Assembly: GCA_946406115.1 (NCBI GenBank)
Contig: OX291540.1
Span: 7,746,563-7,810,562, forward strand
DNA: 64,000 nucleotides
DNA from: Apoda limacodes
Lineage: Eukaryota; Arthropoda; Insecta; Lepidoptera; Limacodidae
Direction of reading: 5' to 3'
Shown: positions 33,241 to 45,042 of the stretch, one piece after another
Layout: the number at the start of each line of letters is the position of its first letter
Position numbering within the stretch: the stretch's first letter is position 1
Translations under genes and position numbers: made by a program
The notes under the pieces: generated by a model
What the model was told of the DNA's origin: nothing
The model's database searches: none
What the model saw: only the letters and a program-made list of their open reading frames with translations

Positions 33241-35017
33241 TTAGTCATGAAGCTGAGCATTTGATTGAGATCGGTGATCTGTACGTATTCGGCGTACACG
33301 ACCTCGAAATAGGCTGGGTCGCAGGCCCAAGAAATCTCGGCGAGAATGCCGAAGTGCTGCTGCTCGGCCCTCTGAGCGGCGTTGCGGGGCGCGCGAGAGA
33401 GGGGCGCGGGGGGGCAAGGCACGTTTGCGCGAGAGGTGCGGTAGCGGGATGTCCCGGGACATGAGAGTGGCGTGGTAGGGAATACCCGTGACTGAGACGG
33501 GCCCAGGGAGAGCAGACAAAAGTTTGTCTGTCTCTTTGGATTTGGTTGCGTCAATTAGGGAGGACGGCTCCAGGCGTAGACAGCAGGGAGGGGAGCAGAC
33601 ACGAGCGGAGCCTGTTGGCGGAGGGCGGGGGGGGCGCGATTTACCCTGTTTGGGTTTACGCGAGTTCTGTTTGGGAGCTTTGGGGCACCCGCGGTAATTA
33701 GCAGGGTGGCCTTCGCTCCCACAGAGTACGCAAGCGACCGGGTCGGATGCGTTAGTGCGATCGCGATCACAGTCCGGAGTGGCGTGATCGCGCAGACATT
33801 TCACGCAGCGCGGTCTGCGTCTGCAGTTGCGCTGTGCGTGGCCATACAACTGGCATCGGTGGCATTGTCCTGGGTTCGACCGCTTGTGCGGAGTCTCGAC
33901 CCGGACGCCATTGAGGCTGCACACATCTTTAATATTAAAGATGGCTTTGCCCTCTTTTGTGAGGTCTAGCACTACGAGCACCATGTCGTAGCACTCAGAT
34001 CGGTTGCGGCCGTTGTACATGCCATGTACTTCCCTTACAGGGAGGCCTTGGACGATTAAGTCGTCCTGGACAGTTTTTGCGGAGAATTCCTATGGGACTC
34101 CCCTTATAACTGCCCTCTGAGCACGCGTTCTTCGGCCAGCGAGTACGTATGGTACTCGTATTTTCGAGCCGTAAGAAAAGCCGTCAGATTTCGGAAATCT
34201 GTTGGCGTCGGGACCTGCACTTTGATGCCGCGCTCGGCATCATTGCGGGCGTGCGTATAGTTTATACGCTTGGCCTTCATAGCGTTAGCAATGTTTGGCC
34301 AGGCCCCTTTGACTTTGATGACAACAGGGGGCGGAGTTGTTTCCTTCCGTCCCGATGTGGGACAGTCGACCTGCGAAGAGGTAGCGGCGGGGGTTGTGTC
34401 CATGGCGGCTGGCTCAGGGCTGGCCGCCGAGGTGGACGGGGAAGGGGAAGCGCTAGGCGCTTTGAGGCGTTTAGCCTCGGAATCGGAGGGAGGAGAAGAC
34501 TCCTGAGCGGATGCCGCCGAAGCCTTTTTGACTTGGCGGTCTTTTTCCGCTTTTTCCCCTTTTTTGTCCCCAAGCCAACCACTTTGAAGCCTTCGTCGTC
34601 CTCGATTGAGGACAACGCCGACTCAGCGGACATTACGGCTACCGGAGACAGGGGTGCGGTTTCGGAGGTTGCGGGCGACGGGGTAGCGAGTGACTGAGAA
34701 AGGGTCACATCAGCTACCGGAGTGGGGGGACGATTTGGCACAGGGGCCCGAAGAGCGCGGCGAGCGACACGCGGGTCGCGAGGGCGGGGGTCGCGGCAGA
34801 GAGAACGCGTGCGGGGAGAGCGAGAGCGCGAACGAGTGCGCGAGCGAGACGGGGAACGCGGCGGCGAGCACAGGGAGGGCACGGATTTGTCGTACGCTGT
34901 GAGGGCAGCCACAGCCTGGGAAGAGCAGGCTTGGACCAGATCTGAGTGATCACGAAGACAAGCTTTGATGATCTCCCCTATCTGGTCCCGGGACATACCT
35001 TTGAGTACTTCGGCCAT
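33241..35017 (-). pseudogene. Jockey-clade LINE ORF1 (gag-like), broken
   Basis: The frame starts MAEVLKGMSRDQIGEIIKAC at 35017. It runs through an Arg-Ser-rich section and a basic nuclear-type stretch (KKGKKRKKTAKSKR). It shifts frame near 34540 and meets an in-frame stop near 34087. Further on are zinc knuckles: CHRCQLYGHAQRNC, CVKCLRDHATPDC and CVLCGSEGHPANYRGC, preceded by the domain typical of Jockey gag proteins. ORF1 proteins bind the element RNA. The breaks make this copy inactive. Its GC content is well above the neighbouring introns. Confidence 0.85.
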
Positions 35018-35560
35018 CGCGGGAGTGGCCGAGGTGTAGTTTGTGAGTACCTAGTGACTTCCCACCATTGCTGGCGAGGACCAAGAATACCTAAGTGTGG
35101 CCAAGCGCCCCGCAGTGCTACGGATTGCTTGGTGTGTACCTAACTCCTACTCCTACGGCCGGGGTTACGTTGTCACCGTTAGGTTTCCCCCCGAGCAACG
35201 AGACGTTTATGAAGAAGAAACGTTAGGTAGATCGCAATTCTGAAAAGAGCTATACGATCTCACCCACCAGCCCTTGAGCACTCGGAACTGGATTTCTACA
35301 AACTAGACGCAATCGACACTTAAAACGCGAGAATGCGCGGAGCGGCGAACCGCTGAAGCGGAAATACTACACTAGCGATTTAACCCAAAGCCCGACTCAG
35401 GCCGGGCAAACCAGCGTCAGTCTAAGAGTCAAGCGAGGGTCACCACTATGCGTAGTAGTTCCTCGACTGCGAGAACACACACTCACACACAAAAACACAC
35501 AGTATTGCTTCGATAAACTTCGCGTTATGGGCGCGTTCAAAAGCGCGAAAGCACACTCAG

Positions 35561-36004
35561 AGCGGGCCGAGAAGCAATTTCCCAGCCAATACACACAACC
35601 GAGCAGCGCTCAACACTCAGGCTGATTTTCCAAGAATTGCGGGCAATAATCCAAACAACGATTCGAGGTCGTCAGCGCTGAGGCAAAACACCACACAGGA
35701 ATGCGCACCAGCTGAGTCACCACTGCACGGAGCACTATGATAGCACTTGACGCTCTAGAACACGACCGCACAACACGAAAGTCGAATCGGGAATATAATA
35801 TTAATTTAAAAGCAGACATAACTCATTTTAAGCTAACTACTATAGTTTAAGCAATCTGCACTAGTATTTGAACTTGCATTAAATGAGTCCTTCCTGCTTA
35901 CAGTTGAATATTTAGTTTGTTTGAAATGCACTTGTTTATGTTAAGTAGTTTTTAGTTCTTGATGTTTTTGGTTTTTTATTTATTTTTATTAACAGCTTTA
36001 TACT
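35561..36004 (-). repeat. First 450-bp tandem monomer upstream of the Jockey-like LINE
   Basis: It starts agcgggccgagaagcaattt on the plus strand and repeats at an offset of exactly 450 bases from 36011, with only scattered substitutions. It lies upstream of ORF1 of the minus-strand LINE, so it is probably part of its 5' untranslated or promoter region. Confidence 0.85.
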
Positions 36005-36010
36005 ATATAT

Positions 36011-36455
36011 AGCGGGCCGAGAAGCAATTTCCCAGCCAATACACACAACCGAGCAGCGCTCAACACTCAGGCTGATTTTCCAAGAATAGCGGGCAATAAT
36101 CCAAACAACAATTCGAGGTCGTCAGCGCTGAGGCAAAACACCACACAGGGATACGCACCAGCTGAGTCACCACTGCACGGAGCACTATGAGAGCTGTTGA
36201 CGCTCTAGAACACGACCGCACAACACGAAAGTCGAATCGGGAATATAATATTAATTTAAAAGCAGACATAACTCACTTTAAGCTAACTACTATAGTTTAA
36301 GCAATCTGCACTAGTATTTGAACTTGCATTAAATGAGTCCTTCCTGCTTACAGTTGAATATTTAGTTTGTTTGAAATGCACTTGTTTATGTTTAGTAGTT
36401 TTTAGTTCTTGATGTTTTTGGTTTTTTTATTTATTTTTATTAACAGCTTTATACT
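36011..36455 (-). repeat. Second 450-bp tandem monomer upstream of the Jockey-like LINE
   Basis: This is a near-identical direct copy of 35561-36004, separated by a short tatatat-type joint. Both monomers contain a short antisense frame starting MSAFKLILYSRFDFRVVRSC, which has no recognised domain and is probably not a gene. The second monomer abuts the next LINE remnant. Confidence 0.85.
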
Positions 36456-38960
36456 TTTACTTTTTTTTTCAACTCGCGCTTTAGTCATGTGGAGTTGCTG
36501 AACTCCCATCGACCGCGTCCCCAGGTGGTGGATAGGGGAAAGCCCCCCAGATATGGGAGGTACTAGAAAAATAAAATACCCAGTGCAAACCAAAACCAGT
36601 AGGAATGGGCGTGTCTTTAGTCCTGTAAGATGCAGCTTAAAGGATCTCACCACTCAACTCTCAAACTCTACTCAACTCAACAGAAAAGACGAATTTGTAG
36701 ATCAGACATATTTATGATGGCGGAACTAAAAACAGAACTACCTGAAGAGGGTACCGCAAACAGCAGAGAATCCCTCTCTGAACATGATTCTGTACAAACA
36801 TGATGCTGTAGAACTGTGTTCAGGCAGCCCCTTTCGGATATCGCTTAAGAAACTCTCCACAACACTCTCCAAACTTGGGAATCAACAGCAATATTACCAA
36901 CAAAAATTCCACAAAAGCATGTTTGTAACAAGTGAGCAAAGCCACTCTGTTGGTGATCGGCAGCATTTAGGTAAAGATAGCAACACAAACCAAAATGCAC
37001 ATTGGCAGCGAATTCCAACAGCAAATAAAAGAAAAAGATCACCAGAGACCCAGGAAGCAATAATGAAAGTTCCAACAAACCAAAAATACTAGCTGTAAAA
37101 TCCAGGAAGAAAAAAATAAATTAACACGACTATTGCAACATCTAACAGCTTCCCATTTCTTGATGTAGATAACTCACAATGTAATTAGCTCAAAAAGATA
37201 AGAAAACATCGAAACCTCCGCCTATAATATTGTATAGCATAGAAGATGTGGTTCAGTTGTCAAAGTTAATAGAAGAGGTAGTAGAAATAGGAGACTATAA
37301 AGTTGTGTCCAAAAACCAACTAATCATATCTACTAAATCTGTTGACAAGTACAAAACCATGATAGAGCACATTAGAAGCAAAGGTTTGATTGGTAACACA
37401 TTTACCCACAAAGAAGAGAAATGCCCTCATTTTGTTATTAAAAATTTACATCGCAGCACTCCTAAAGATGAGATCATCAAAGTCATTGAAGAAACAGGCA
37501 ACCAAGTTAAAGAAGAAATTGTAAATATATGCAAACCAGGGGCGAAAGAACATGGAAACATATTCTTATCAATGTACATGAAAATAAAAAGCTAATAAAG
37601 GGAATAAAAAACATATTTTTCCAACCAGTGACAATACCTGTTCTAAGAAACAAAAAGATTGCTTACATTCCACAACTTAAAGAAAATTGGAAACTCAGAT
37701 GAAGATGGCATCTTAGTAGGATATCTGAAGGCAAAACTGCCTTTAACCGATTAGCAAGAAAACTGAAGGAATTAATTCAAAGGTCTAAAAATGAATCACT
37801 GCAATGCAAACTCTCTAAATTATCTACTATTAGTAGAAGAAAATTACTCACTCTGGAAAATTACTAAAGACCACCAAAGACCTCAAGAATACGTAGCGCC
37901 TCTAAGGCACTGATGGAACATGGGCTCACAAACATACTGAAAAAGCAAACACATTTGCTGAGTTGCTACAGCAAGTCTTCACTCCCAATGAATCTTCTAT
38001 GAAAGAATTTGAACAGGAAATAGACAAACTGATAAACAGCGACCAACAATTATCTGTACCCCCTAAACCAGTTACATCCAAAGAAGTGGTAAAAACTATT
38101 AATAATTTGAAAAATAAGAAATGCCCTGGTTTTGATCCCATCTCAGCAGAATGTCAAAAATTTCAAGTTAAATTTGAAGGTGAATTGTCACAACTTTGCA
38201 ACATTGAAGCTTTAGTGCCTCAGGGTTCTGTCCTTGGCCCCGTTTGATATTCAGTATATACAGCAGACTTACCTCTCACAGCTGGAGTAGAAACAGCAAC
38301 ATATGCAGATGATACTGCGTGTCTTGCAAGGGACAAATTCCCAGAAAAAGCGACATATAAATTACACACAGTGGTTGTGAAAATGGTGAATTCAGACTAG
38401 TGTGTAAAGAAGATTGTAAGCCTGTAAAACTGGGTAAAGAAATCGTACCTCACAAGCAAGTGTGAAATACCTGGGTCTAAGATTAGACAGAAGACTTACC
38501 TGGCTTGAACACATAAAAACAAAACGAAATTAAGCCAACATGCCATTCAAAAACCTCTATTGGCTTATAAGAAAACATTCGCCACTCACACTTGAAAACA
38601 AAATCCTGGTTTACAAGTGTATTATAAAACCAATATGGTCATATGGCATTGAGTTGTGGGGCTCTGCAAGCAACTCTACAAGGAAATCCTAAGGCGGTTT
38701 CAAAATATTGCTATTCAAACAATATCCAATGCACCATGGAATTTAAGAAATACATGAACACCTGGAGATCCCAACAGTCAAAGAGGAAGCAAAAAAGTCT
38801 TACACAAAATACAAAAAGAGATTACAGACACAAAAGAATAAGCTTACAAGAGCTCTTATAAATAAAAAAGCTCAGAAACCACACTTAAAGAAGTTGAATG
38901 TCCTAGATATTGACAAAAGACAATGAATGTCTCCTAATATTTTGATCATGCTTAATGTAG
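36456..38960 (+). pseudogene. Jockey-clade LINE remnant (plus strand)
   Basis: Pieces in order: a 5' leader containing ggtggataggggaaagcc; an ORF1 piece with KCPHFVIKNLHRSTPKDEII (gag domain preceding zinc knuckles); an RT piece with KKCPGFDPISAECQK; ALVPQGSVLGP; TATYADDTACLARDK; and the thumb region VKYLGLRLDRRLTW and SYGIELWGSASNS. The order is right, but frames change repeatedly and large internal parts, including most of the endonuclease, are missing. The 3' end is approximate. Confidence 0.85.
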
Positions 38961-40859
38961 CAGTGTTCATGTCAAAGTGAATAAGCCTGGAAAAAATCTG
39001 ATTATGACTATTCTAGTTGACTGTAGATGAATTTGAGATGAAAAAACACACGCTTCACTATTTTATTTACCCTATAACACTCGGGAGATGAATATCTTTT
39101 TATTTGAGACCTCATTTATTGTAATAAAAATGGATCAATAATAATTGAACTACACAAAAGATTGAATCATTCAGGTACATTATTTTTACATTATTATAAG
39201 GTGTGTATATAGGAGATATATTATAGGAGATGTGAGCCCACCAAATTTCATTTTAGTCTATATAATTAAAAATCAAGGTTTTGGTAAGTAAAAGACTACA
39301 TTAACTCTGAAGTCACAATCAAACTCTTCGGGTTTATTGTTTCAAATTTTGCTTATATGCACTTTACACTTTTTAGAATTTAAAATTTTAGATTGTAAAC
39401 AGATTTGCCTAATGAATTAGGTGCTTCCAATTCTCAAGCATACTTGCTCACTATGAGTAATGATGATAAAAATCAGCTAGGTGCACTAAATACTTAATAT
39501 GTGCTGTGGTGCTTGTGTTGTGGTACTCACTATGACCTCCGATTAGTTGAATATATCGATAGAGACGATATTGGTGAATTATTAGAGAGTGAAATTTTCC
39601 AAGACAGGAACAGCATACCTACGCATCTATTTGTACCCACCCATTGTTAGACCACGTATCCATGCAGACTTCTTGTATAAAGAAGCAACTTTAGGATCAC
39701 CTTATTGCAAAAAACTAATAAATCACTTACCTAAAATCAGGTAAAACGATGTAAAACACAAATATAGAACCAATTGTATAGGATATTTCCTGTCGACCTG
39801 AACCATAGTTATGGCGGAAGTATTATTTTACATACAGTTAACACAGTTTTTAACACGCTGTTTGAACCATCACAATTTTTAAATCATTTTGTCAATAGAT
39901 TTACAGTGTTTAACGTCATTCGATACCAATATTTTTCAGATATTCCTAATTCAGAAATATTTCCACACTCCCGACATCAAAGCCGATTTTTTTCATTTTC
40001 TTATTTATTCGTTTTTATTCGTTCCTTGAGAAAGGCTAAGGTTTTCGACCACACTACCATTGTTTTTTTCATTTATCCCTTAGGACAGGCGAAGATCTTA
40101 GGCCTATACTACACTACAATATGCCATTCTATGATGAATGGCTGGATTGAGTTAATCCTCATTCCAGGTCCTTTTTTATCAGGCGTGGTCAGAACTTGTA
40201 TGGCTGGGACACACGGTGGGACAGGATGAGGCACACACCAACCTGGTTGAATTTAATCCTCGATAAATAAAAATTTAATTTCAGTTAAACATAAGCACAC
40301 ATAGGTAAGTAATAAAAATAATTTATTTTTGTAATTGCACTTACACAGCAAAAATTTCCTTTTGACCTTCTTTTTAAGATGAATCTTTTTCTTAATAAGA
40401 GATTTTTTTCTGAGTTCGTGGAAGACACCACAATTAACGCAATCCTTACACTAAAGTAACTAATCATGTGTTAAACTAGGACCAATACCTAGCCGACGAC
40501 AAGTTATAGGGTTGTCACTGGTCTTACGCAGCGGATACGCCACGGGTACTTGTTGCACTAATAATATTTCTCCACTTCAATAGTGAAATAAAATAACAGT
40601 ACGAACTTTACCCGGAGTAATCAGTTTTTTTCTAGTTTACAATTCAGATATTGTACCCTAATTTTATTACAATCTAGCCAGGAAAGCTAATGAGTAATTT
40701 GTCTTTGACTTAATTTTATAAAGTAATCTGAATTTGCGAGATTCCACTGTTTTTCAAGTCGGTTTAAACTCAAAATGACAGATACAATCGTAGTTATCTT
40801 TAGTATTTATATTTAAATAAGTAGGAAGAACCTACTTTTTTATGGTTTAAGTATATACT
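38961..40859. other. Intergenic or 5' intronic DNA, nothing recognised
   Basis: Short open frames at 39774-40229 (plus) and 40285-40467 (minus) have no domain and no phase-compatible splice site. No repeat was recognised by eye. Confidence 0.5.
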
Positions 40860-41015
40860 TACAAATACATATATATAATATTTTTTCGTAAATACATACA
40901 TATAATACACCCAGACCCAAAACCAATAAAGATATTAAATGCTTTTCCTGTGTGGGAACCAAAACCTTGCTGGCTAAGCAGGCATGTCATTACCCACTGA
41001 GCCACAGAGGATCAA
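40860..41015 (-). mobile_element. tRNA-derived SINE
   Basis: On the minus strand cctctgtggctcagtgggta has an A-box-like TGGCTCAGTGG, then catgcctgcttagcc, then a degraded B box (aaggttttggttcccacac). The tail is gcatttaatatctttattgg and onward. This is the arrangement of a tRNA-derived SINE with internal Pol III promoter; the B box has lost bases. Confidence 0.6.
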
Positions 41016-41032
41016 CCAGAAGTGAAGAGATA

Positions 41033-43020
41033 TTTTTTTATATCACTAAGGTGACAAACAAGCGTATGCCTTAAGCCTGATTTTAAGTGGTTACCGTAGC
41101 CTATGGACGCTTGCAACACCAGGAGTATCACTTGCGCGTTGCCGACCCTTCAAAATCTAATAACTTTTTTCTTGAGACTTTCTTCATAAGAGAAAATCTT
41201 GACAGGGAGCTCATTGCACAACCCAATCTTTCGCGCGAGGAAGTTTCTCTAAAACCGGACTGTATGTGACCATTTCGTTTCTAAACCTCTAAACCTCGCA
41301 TAGCCAGGAATGGGTTGGCATATTTTCGGGATAATTTAGTCATTTAAAAATGTCTCATTCGGATCGCGAAAAAGTCCTCGTCGTCGTCATCATCTACATC
41401 CATTTTTACAATCGACAATTCAAATATTGACTGTTAAGTCAACTGTTTGTCCAACCTTTCACGAGTAGAGAAGTAGTTCCTCGGTATTTGATGATGTAAG
41501 GTCGTTTTATTTATTATCTACTAGCTTTTGCCCCCGGTTCCACCCACCCGAAATTCGGTTATCGGTGTAGGATTTCAACGGCATCTTCTCAATTATAGAA
41601 AAATCTGACTCACGCTTGACATTTTCAAGTAACCGTTGTCCTTCCCACGGGCTCGAACTATCTTCTTGCCATATGTTCCCGCGGTTCTACCCGCCTGAAA
41701 TTCGATTATCGGGGGGTTTTTTTTTATGGTCAACACGAAGGATCCAAATGCTCTTGAAGATGGAGAGGGGAGTATCCTGGAATTGTGGGACTACAGTGAA
41801 TGGGGCTTTCTTAGCGGTGAACGCGCAGACTTGTGTCTTTGTAGGGTTGAATCTGACCAAGTTTACCCGTCCCCAGTCAGAGACCTTGGACAGTGTGGTC
41901 TCGATTTGAGTCACAAGTTCTCTGCGCTTTTCCTCCACAACGGAACGAGGGATGTTTGCACGACTCGTGTAATAAGCGTCTCCAGTACTGTCATCTGCAT
42001 AGCAATGCATGTTGTTGATGTTAACATGTCATTGATATGCAGAAAGAACAGCGAAGAGACAGCACAAAGCCTTGCAGGACACCAGCAATAATTTTCATGC
42101 TATCAGAGCAACTACCGTTAACTGTGGTTCGTATGCGTCTGCCGGACAACAAGCTCGGGCACTCCGTAAGATGGCAACTTCGATAGAAGATCCCGGAGCC
42201 AGACCCGATCGAACGCCTTCGCTATGTAAAAGCTATATGCCAATGCCGCCCCCTGAATCTCAGGGGCTAGTGTCCATCGGTGTGTGAGATACACTAGAAG
42301 GTCACCAGTCGAGCGAGCGTCGCGAAAGCCATTTTGACGGTCACTGACCAGGTCGTGTTCTTTTAGGTATCTTAGAAGCTGTATGTTGATCATACGCTCC
42401 ATCACCTTGGAGAGGAGAGAGGTAATAGCGACAGGCCTGTAATTCGATGGATCTGATCTATCGCTCTTTTTGGACACCAGGTGCACATTTTAGGAAATTG
42501 CCTAGTGTGGTAGGAAAGCGCGAAGAGGCGCGTGAGTACAGGACATAACTCAGGAGCAAACTGCTTAAGCACCACTGCTGGTATATCGTTTGGCCCACTC
42601 GACTTATAAACGTCTAGAGAAAGCAACGCCCGCCGGACCTCTCGCTGTGTTATGGAGATTTCCGGCAAAGTCTTACCTCACCACGGTATAGTAGGTGGTA
42701 CAGCGCCTTCATCGTTTACATTCGAGTTTGAGGCAAAGAGACTGCCCAGTAGATCAACTTTCTCTTTAGGACTATGGGCCAAGTCATCATCGGTCTTTCG
42801 CAGTGGTGGTAACGACGACTAGCAAAAGTTCCCTTTGGCAGCTTTGGCAAGCCACCGGAAACCAAGACTCCCAGAAGGATAGCTCGCAAGTCGCCCACCT
42901 ATTCTGCCGATGAATTGGAACTTTGCTCTGGCAGTTGCGTTCTTAATGAACCTCAAGGCAGCATTTAATTTGCGTTTTACGTAGTATGGACTACTTGTCC
43001 CAGAAAGAGCAGGTAAGAGC
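41033..43020 (-). pseudogene. Decayed copy of the same CR1-like LINE, with nested insertion
   Basis: Two blocks match the intact element: 41033-41282 corresponds to about 46060-46310 (3' end and C-terminus), and 41727-43000 corresponds to about 46733-48030 (reverse transcriptase to mid-protein). Fragments such as AKAFDRVW and HCYADDSTGDAYY are recognisable in different frames, with stops and frameshifts. The expected 46310-46730 portion is replaced by 41283-41726, which includes an RTE-tailed SINE. The copy is dead. Confidence 0.88.
41519..41716 (+). mobile_element. RTE-tailed SINE, family A, nested in a dead LINE
   Basis: It starts tactagcttttgcccccggt and includes ttatcggtgtaggatttcaa. A second partial head (gttctacccgcctgaaattc) appears near 41680, so this is either two nested heads or an internal duplication. 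It interrupts the decayed CR1-like copy. Confidence 0.65.
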
Positions 43021-43124
43021 ACTGTAGTATGGACGACGTTAAGGCGTGACGAAGTTTCCTAAATCCTGCCCAACCTAAATGGACCTTTCTTATCGGCTTC
43101 TTTTTCGAAATAATTTTCCGATTC

Positions 43125-43275
43125 CGGACGACTTTGTCCACTTTCCCAACTTGTCCGCTTCCCAACTCCTCCACTTTCCTAACTCGTCCTCATACTAACT
43201 AACTTGTCCATTTTACAATCCATCCATATTTCAAGCTCGTCCACTTCTTAACTCGTCCATTTCCTAAGTTGTCCA
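43125..43275. repeat. Degenerate pyrimidine minisatellite
   Basis: Words like cttgtccactttcc, aactcgtcc and cctaactcgtcc recur every 15-18 bases with variations (cttgtccgcttcccaact, ctcgtccacttcttaact, tcgtccatttcctaag). It lies between the dead CR1-like copy and the GC-rich repeat. Confidence 0.7.
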
Positions 43276-44149
43276 CTATTTAAATAACTGAAATATTCTC
43301 TTGTCTTTCAAAGACGTTTACCTACATTATTGTCAATGTCGTTTTAATTAATATTTCGTTGTTTTAATTGCAAGTAACGTTTATGAAGTTTAAATTAATA
43401 TAAAATATAATAAATAATACATTATTACAATAGGCAATAATTTTTCAGCTGGGTGTTATGTCCCATATTGAAAGTCTTACCATAACAATAACAATGGAGT
43501 AAAGTGCTTACAATGCCATTTTTGCCGTATAAAAACAACATTTTGTAACAAGTTATCCCCCCCTAGCCCAAAAGCTGGCTACGCCCCGGCACCTTTGCCG
43601 TTCGTTTCAGGACCACTCTATCTGTGAGTGTGGCATTGACAAAGGTACCCTATATCACTATAATATAACATCCTCCACCCAATAAATCCTCGCCCTGTCA
43701 AATGCAGTATCTTCTATCTTTGGTTAATACCCCCTTCATTAAATGTTGAACAAATTCATCAAAACCTTTTACATTTAACTATTATTGTTTTGCGTGCATT
43801 AATATGTCACTCACTACTTAGTATAATTCTCTCTCAGTCTTGTTTGTTTGTTTTATATGTTGTGATGTCCTTTTTTAAAAGGACTCTTTAAGTAAAAGGT
43901 AAAACAACCCAGGATCTTGAAATAAAATTTTTCAACACGTGACTTTTACATTACGGATACTGTCGAAATGATTTGGCTTAGACCGAAATAAAAGCCACAA
44001 TAATTAATTAATTAAACAAAGTTTTAGTATCATCTGTAACAAACAACTTTCATGCGTTTGTTAACGATATTTTTGTCACTTTTGCGGTTTTTGAGTTAAG
44101 CCGTCAAACTGCCTATACATATTCATTGTTTATGGTATGTTTCATCGAC
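43276..44149. other. Intergenic stretch upstream of the divergent pair, nothing recognised
   Basis: This AT-rich sequence lies between the minisatellite and the GC-rich repeat. There is no exon with a signal peptide on the minus strand that would fit phase 1 of the first visible Ptp69D exon. Confidence 0.5.
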
Positions 44150-44440
44150 CTCCCCTAATGTCTCAACGACCTCTCCTAATAGGCCCTCCCCCTAACATGA
44201 CGCCGACGTCCCCGGGTTCGTCGGAGAACGCACGGATACGCGAGTTATCAAAGAGTGCCTACTCACCTACAATCACAGCCGCGTAACGGGGAACTCGCCC
44301 TCCTGGCGCTAACTCACCTTCGGGTTCGAGGCTCACGGTTGTCGACAGGGACGACCCCAAGCCGAGGCTACCCCCGCGGGGAGCCCTTGAGCGTTGGGCA
44401 CTATATGAGCTGAGACTCCTTCAGAGTAGCACCCCTAAAG
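44150..44440 (-). repeat. GC-rich dispersed repeat between the two divergent genes
   Basis: This is the reverse complement of the 24985-25275 copy and slightly longer at the end homologous to 53139. It lies about 500 bases upstream of the FN3 gene start codon. It could lift local GC content and mimic a CpG island. Confidence 0.8.
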
Positions 44441-44936
44441 CCCGGTGGAGCAGTAATGGCTGCATCAGCCAACTGCATAGTCCGTTTAGAAAGAAAAATG
44501 GTAACGTGTGTGCAAAAATTATAAAGTATTATGTACAAGAACGTGTGTGTGTTTTATTTTAGTGTGTACTTCAACTGTTCGTTTTGCAAGTTTTACAACC
44601 AAAAATTTTGTAGTAACATTTCAAAGCTACTGTATGTCGGTGGCAAAACAGGCGTTACAAAAGTGAAAAGTATCAATCGCCGAAATTTTTAATCCCAAAA
44701 CAAACGCGCCAAAGGTATGTATGATGGATGACGACATACATACTCTTTGGTCGAATGAGTGAGTTTTGTCTTGGTGGGTCTCGGTCTTGGTGTAGTGGCA
44801 GCATAAATTTGCTTTACGTTTTCTCTATTTACGTATTGTTGGTATTATTCAGTAAATTCTGTAATTATTAAGACTATATTAAACAATTATTATTCAAGTC
44901 ATGTAGGATCCTATGTACATTACCTGATTGTGTAGA

Positions 44937-45042
44937 ATGATAAAAATGTTTGCCCATTGTACATTAGGAGCCATTTTTGCGTTTATTTTGTGTGCTCATT
45001 GTGGAAATGCAGCTAACTCCAAGGAAGTCAGAGAGGTTTACA
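44937..45042 (+). CDS. Exon 1 of an FN3 protein: start codon and signal peptide
   Basis: ATG at 44937 opens 35 codons. They begin MIKMFAHCTLGAIFAFILCA, a basic n-region and a hydrophobic core, then HCGNAANSKE with a likely signal cleavage after NAA. The exon ends at a strong donor (aca|gtaagt) in phase 1, giving EVY plus one base. The next recognised exon at 63280 starts with two bases that complete an isoleucine codon, giving EVY-I-PSAPQNL. The gene is divergent from Ptp69D. No TATA box was recognised upstream. I do not recognise the protein. Confidence 0.7.

Noticed and set aside
34149..34902. Several Gly/Arg-rich frames on the plus strand opposite the LINE ORF1
   Set aside because: They are shadows of the GC-rich, Arg/Ser/Pro-rich ORF1 on the other strand; no domain or splice context.
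35610..36269. Two short minus-strand frames with nearly the same protein (MSAFKLILYSRFDFRVV...)
   Set aside because: They lie in the tandem monomers upstream of a LINE. Their similarity comes from the DNA duplication, and no domain is visible.
39774..40229. 151-codon plus-strand frame rich in Phe/Ile/Ser
   Set aside because: It lies in AT-rich DNA, has no domain or splice context, and has no sequence resemblance that I recognise.
40285..40467. Minus-strand frame MISYFSVRIALIVVSS... with a gtaagt donor, a possible Ptp69D signal-peptide exon
   Set aside because: The donor leaves in phase 0 but the first visible Ptp69D exon needs phase 1. The hydrophobic core is also short and followed by a strongly basic stretch.
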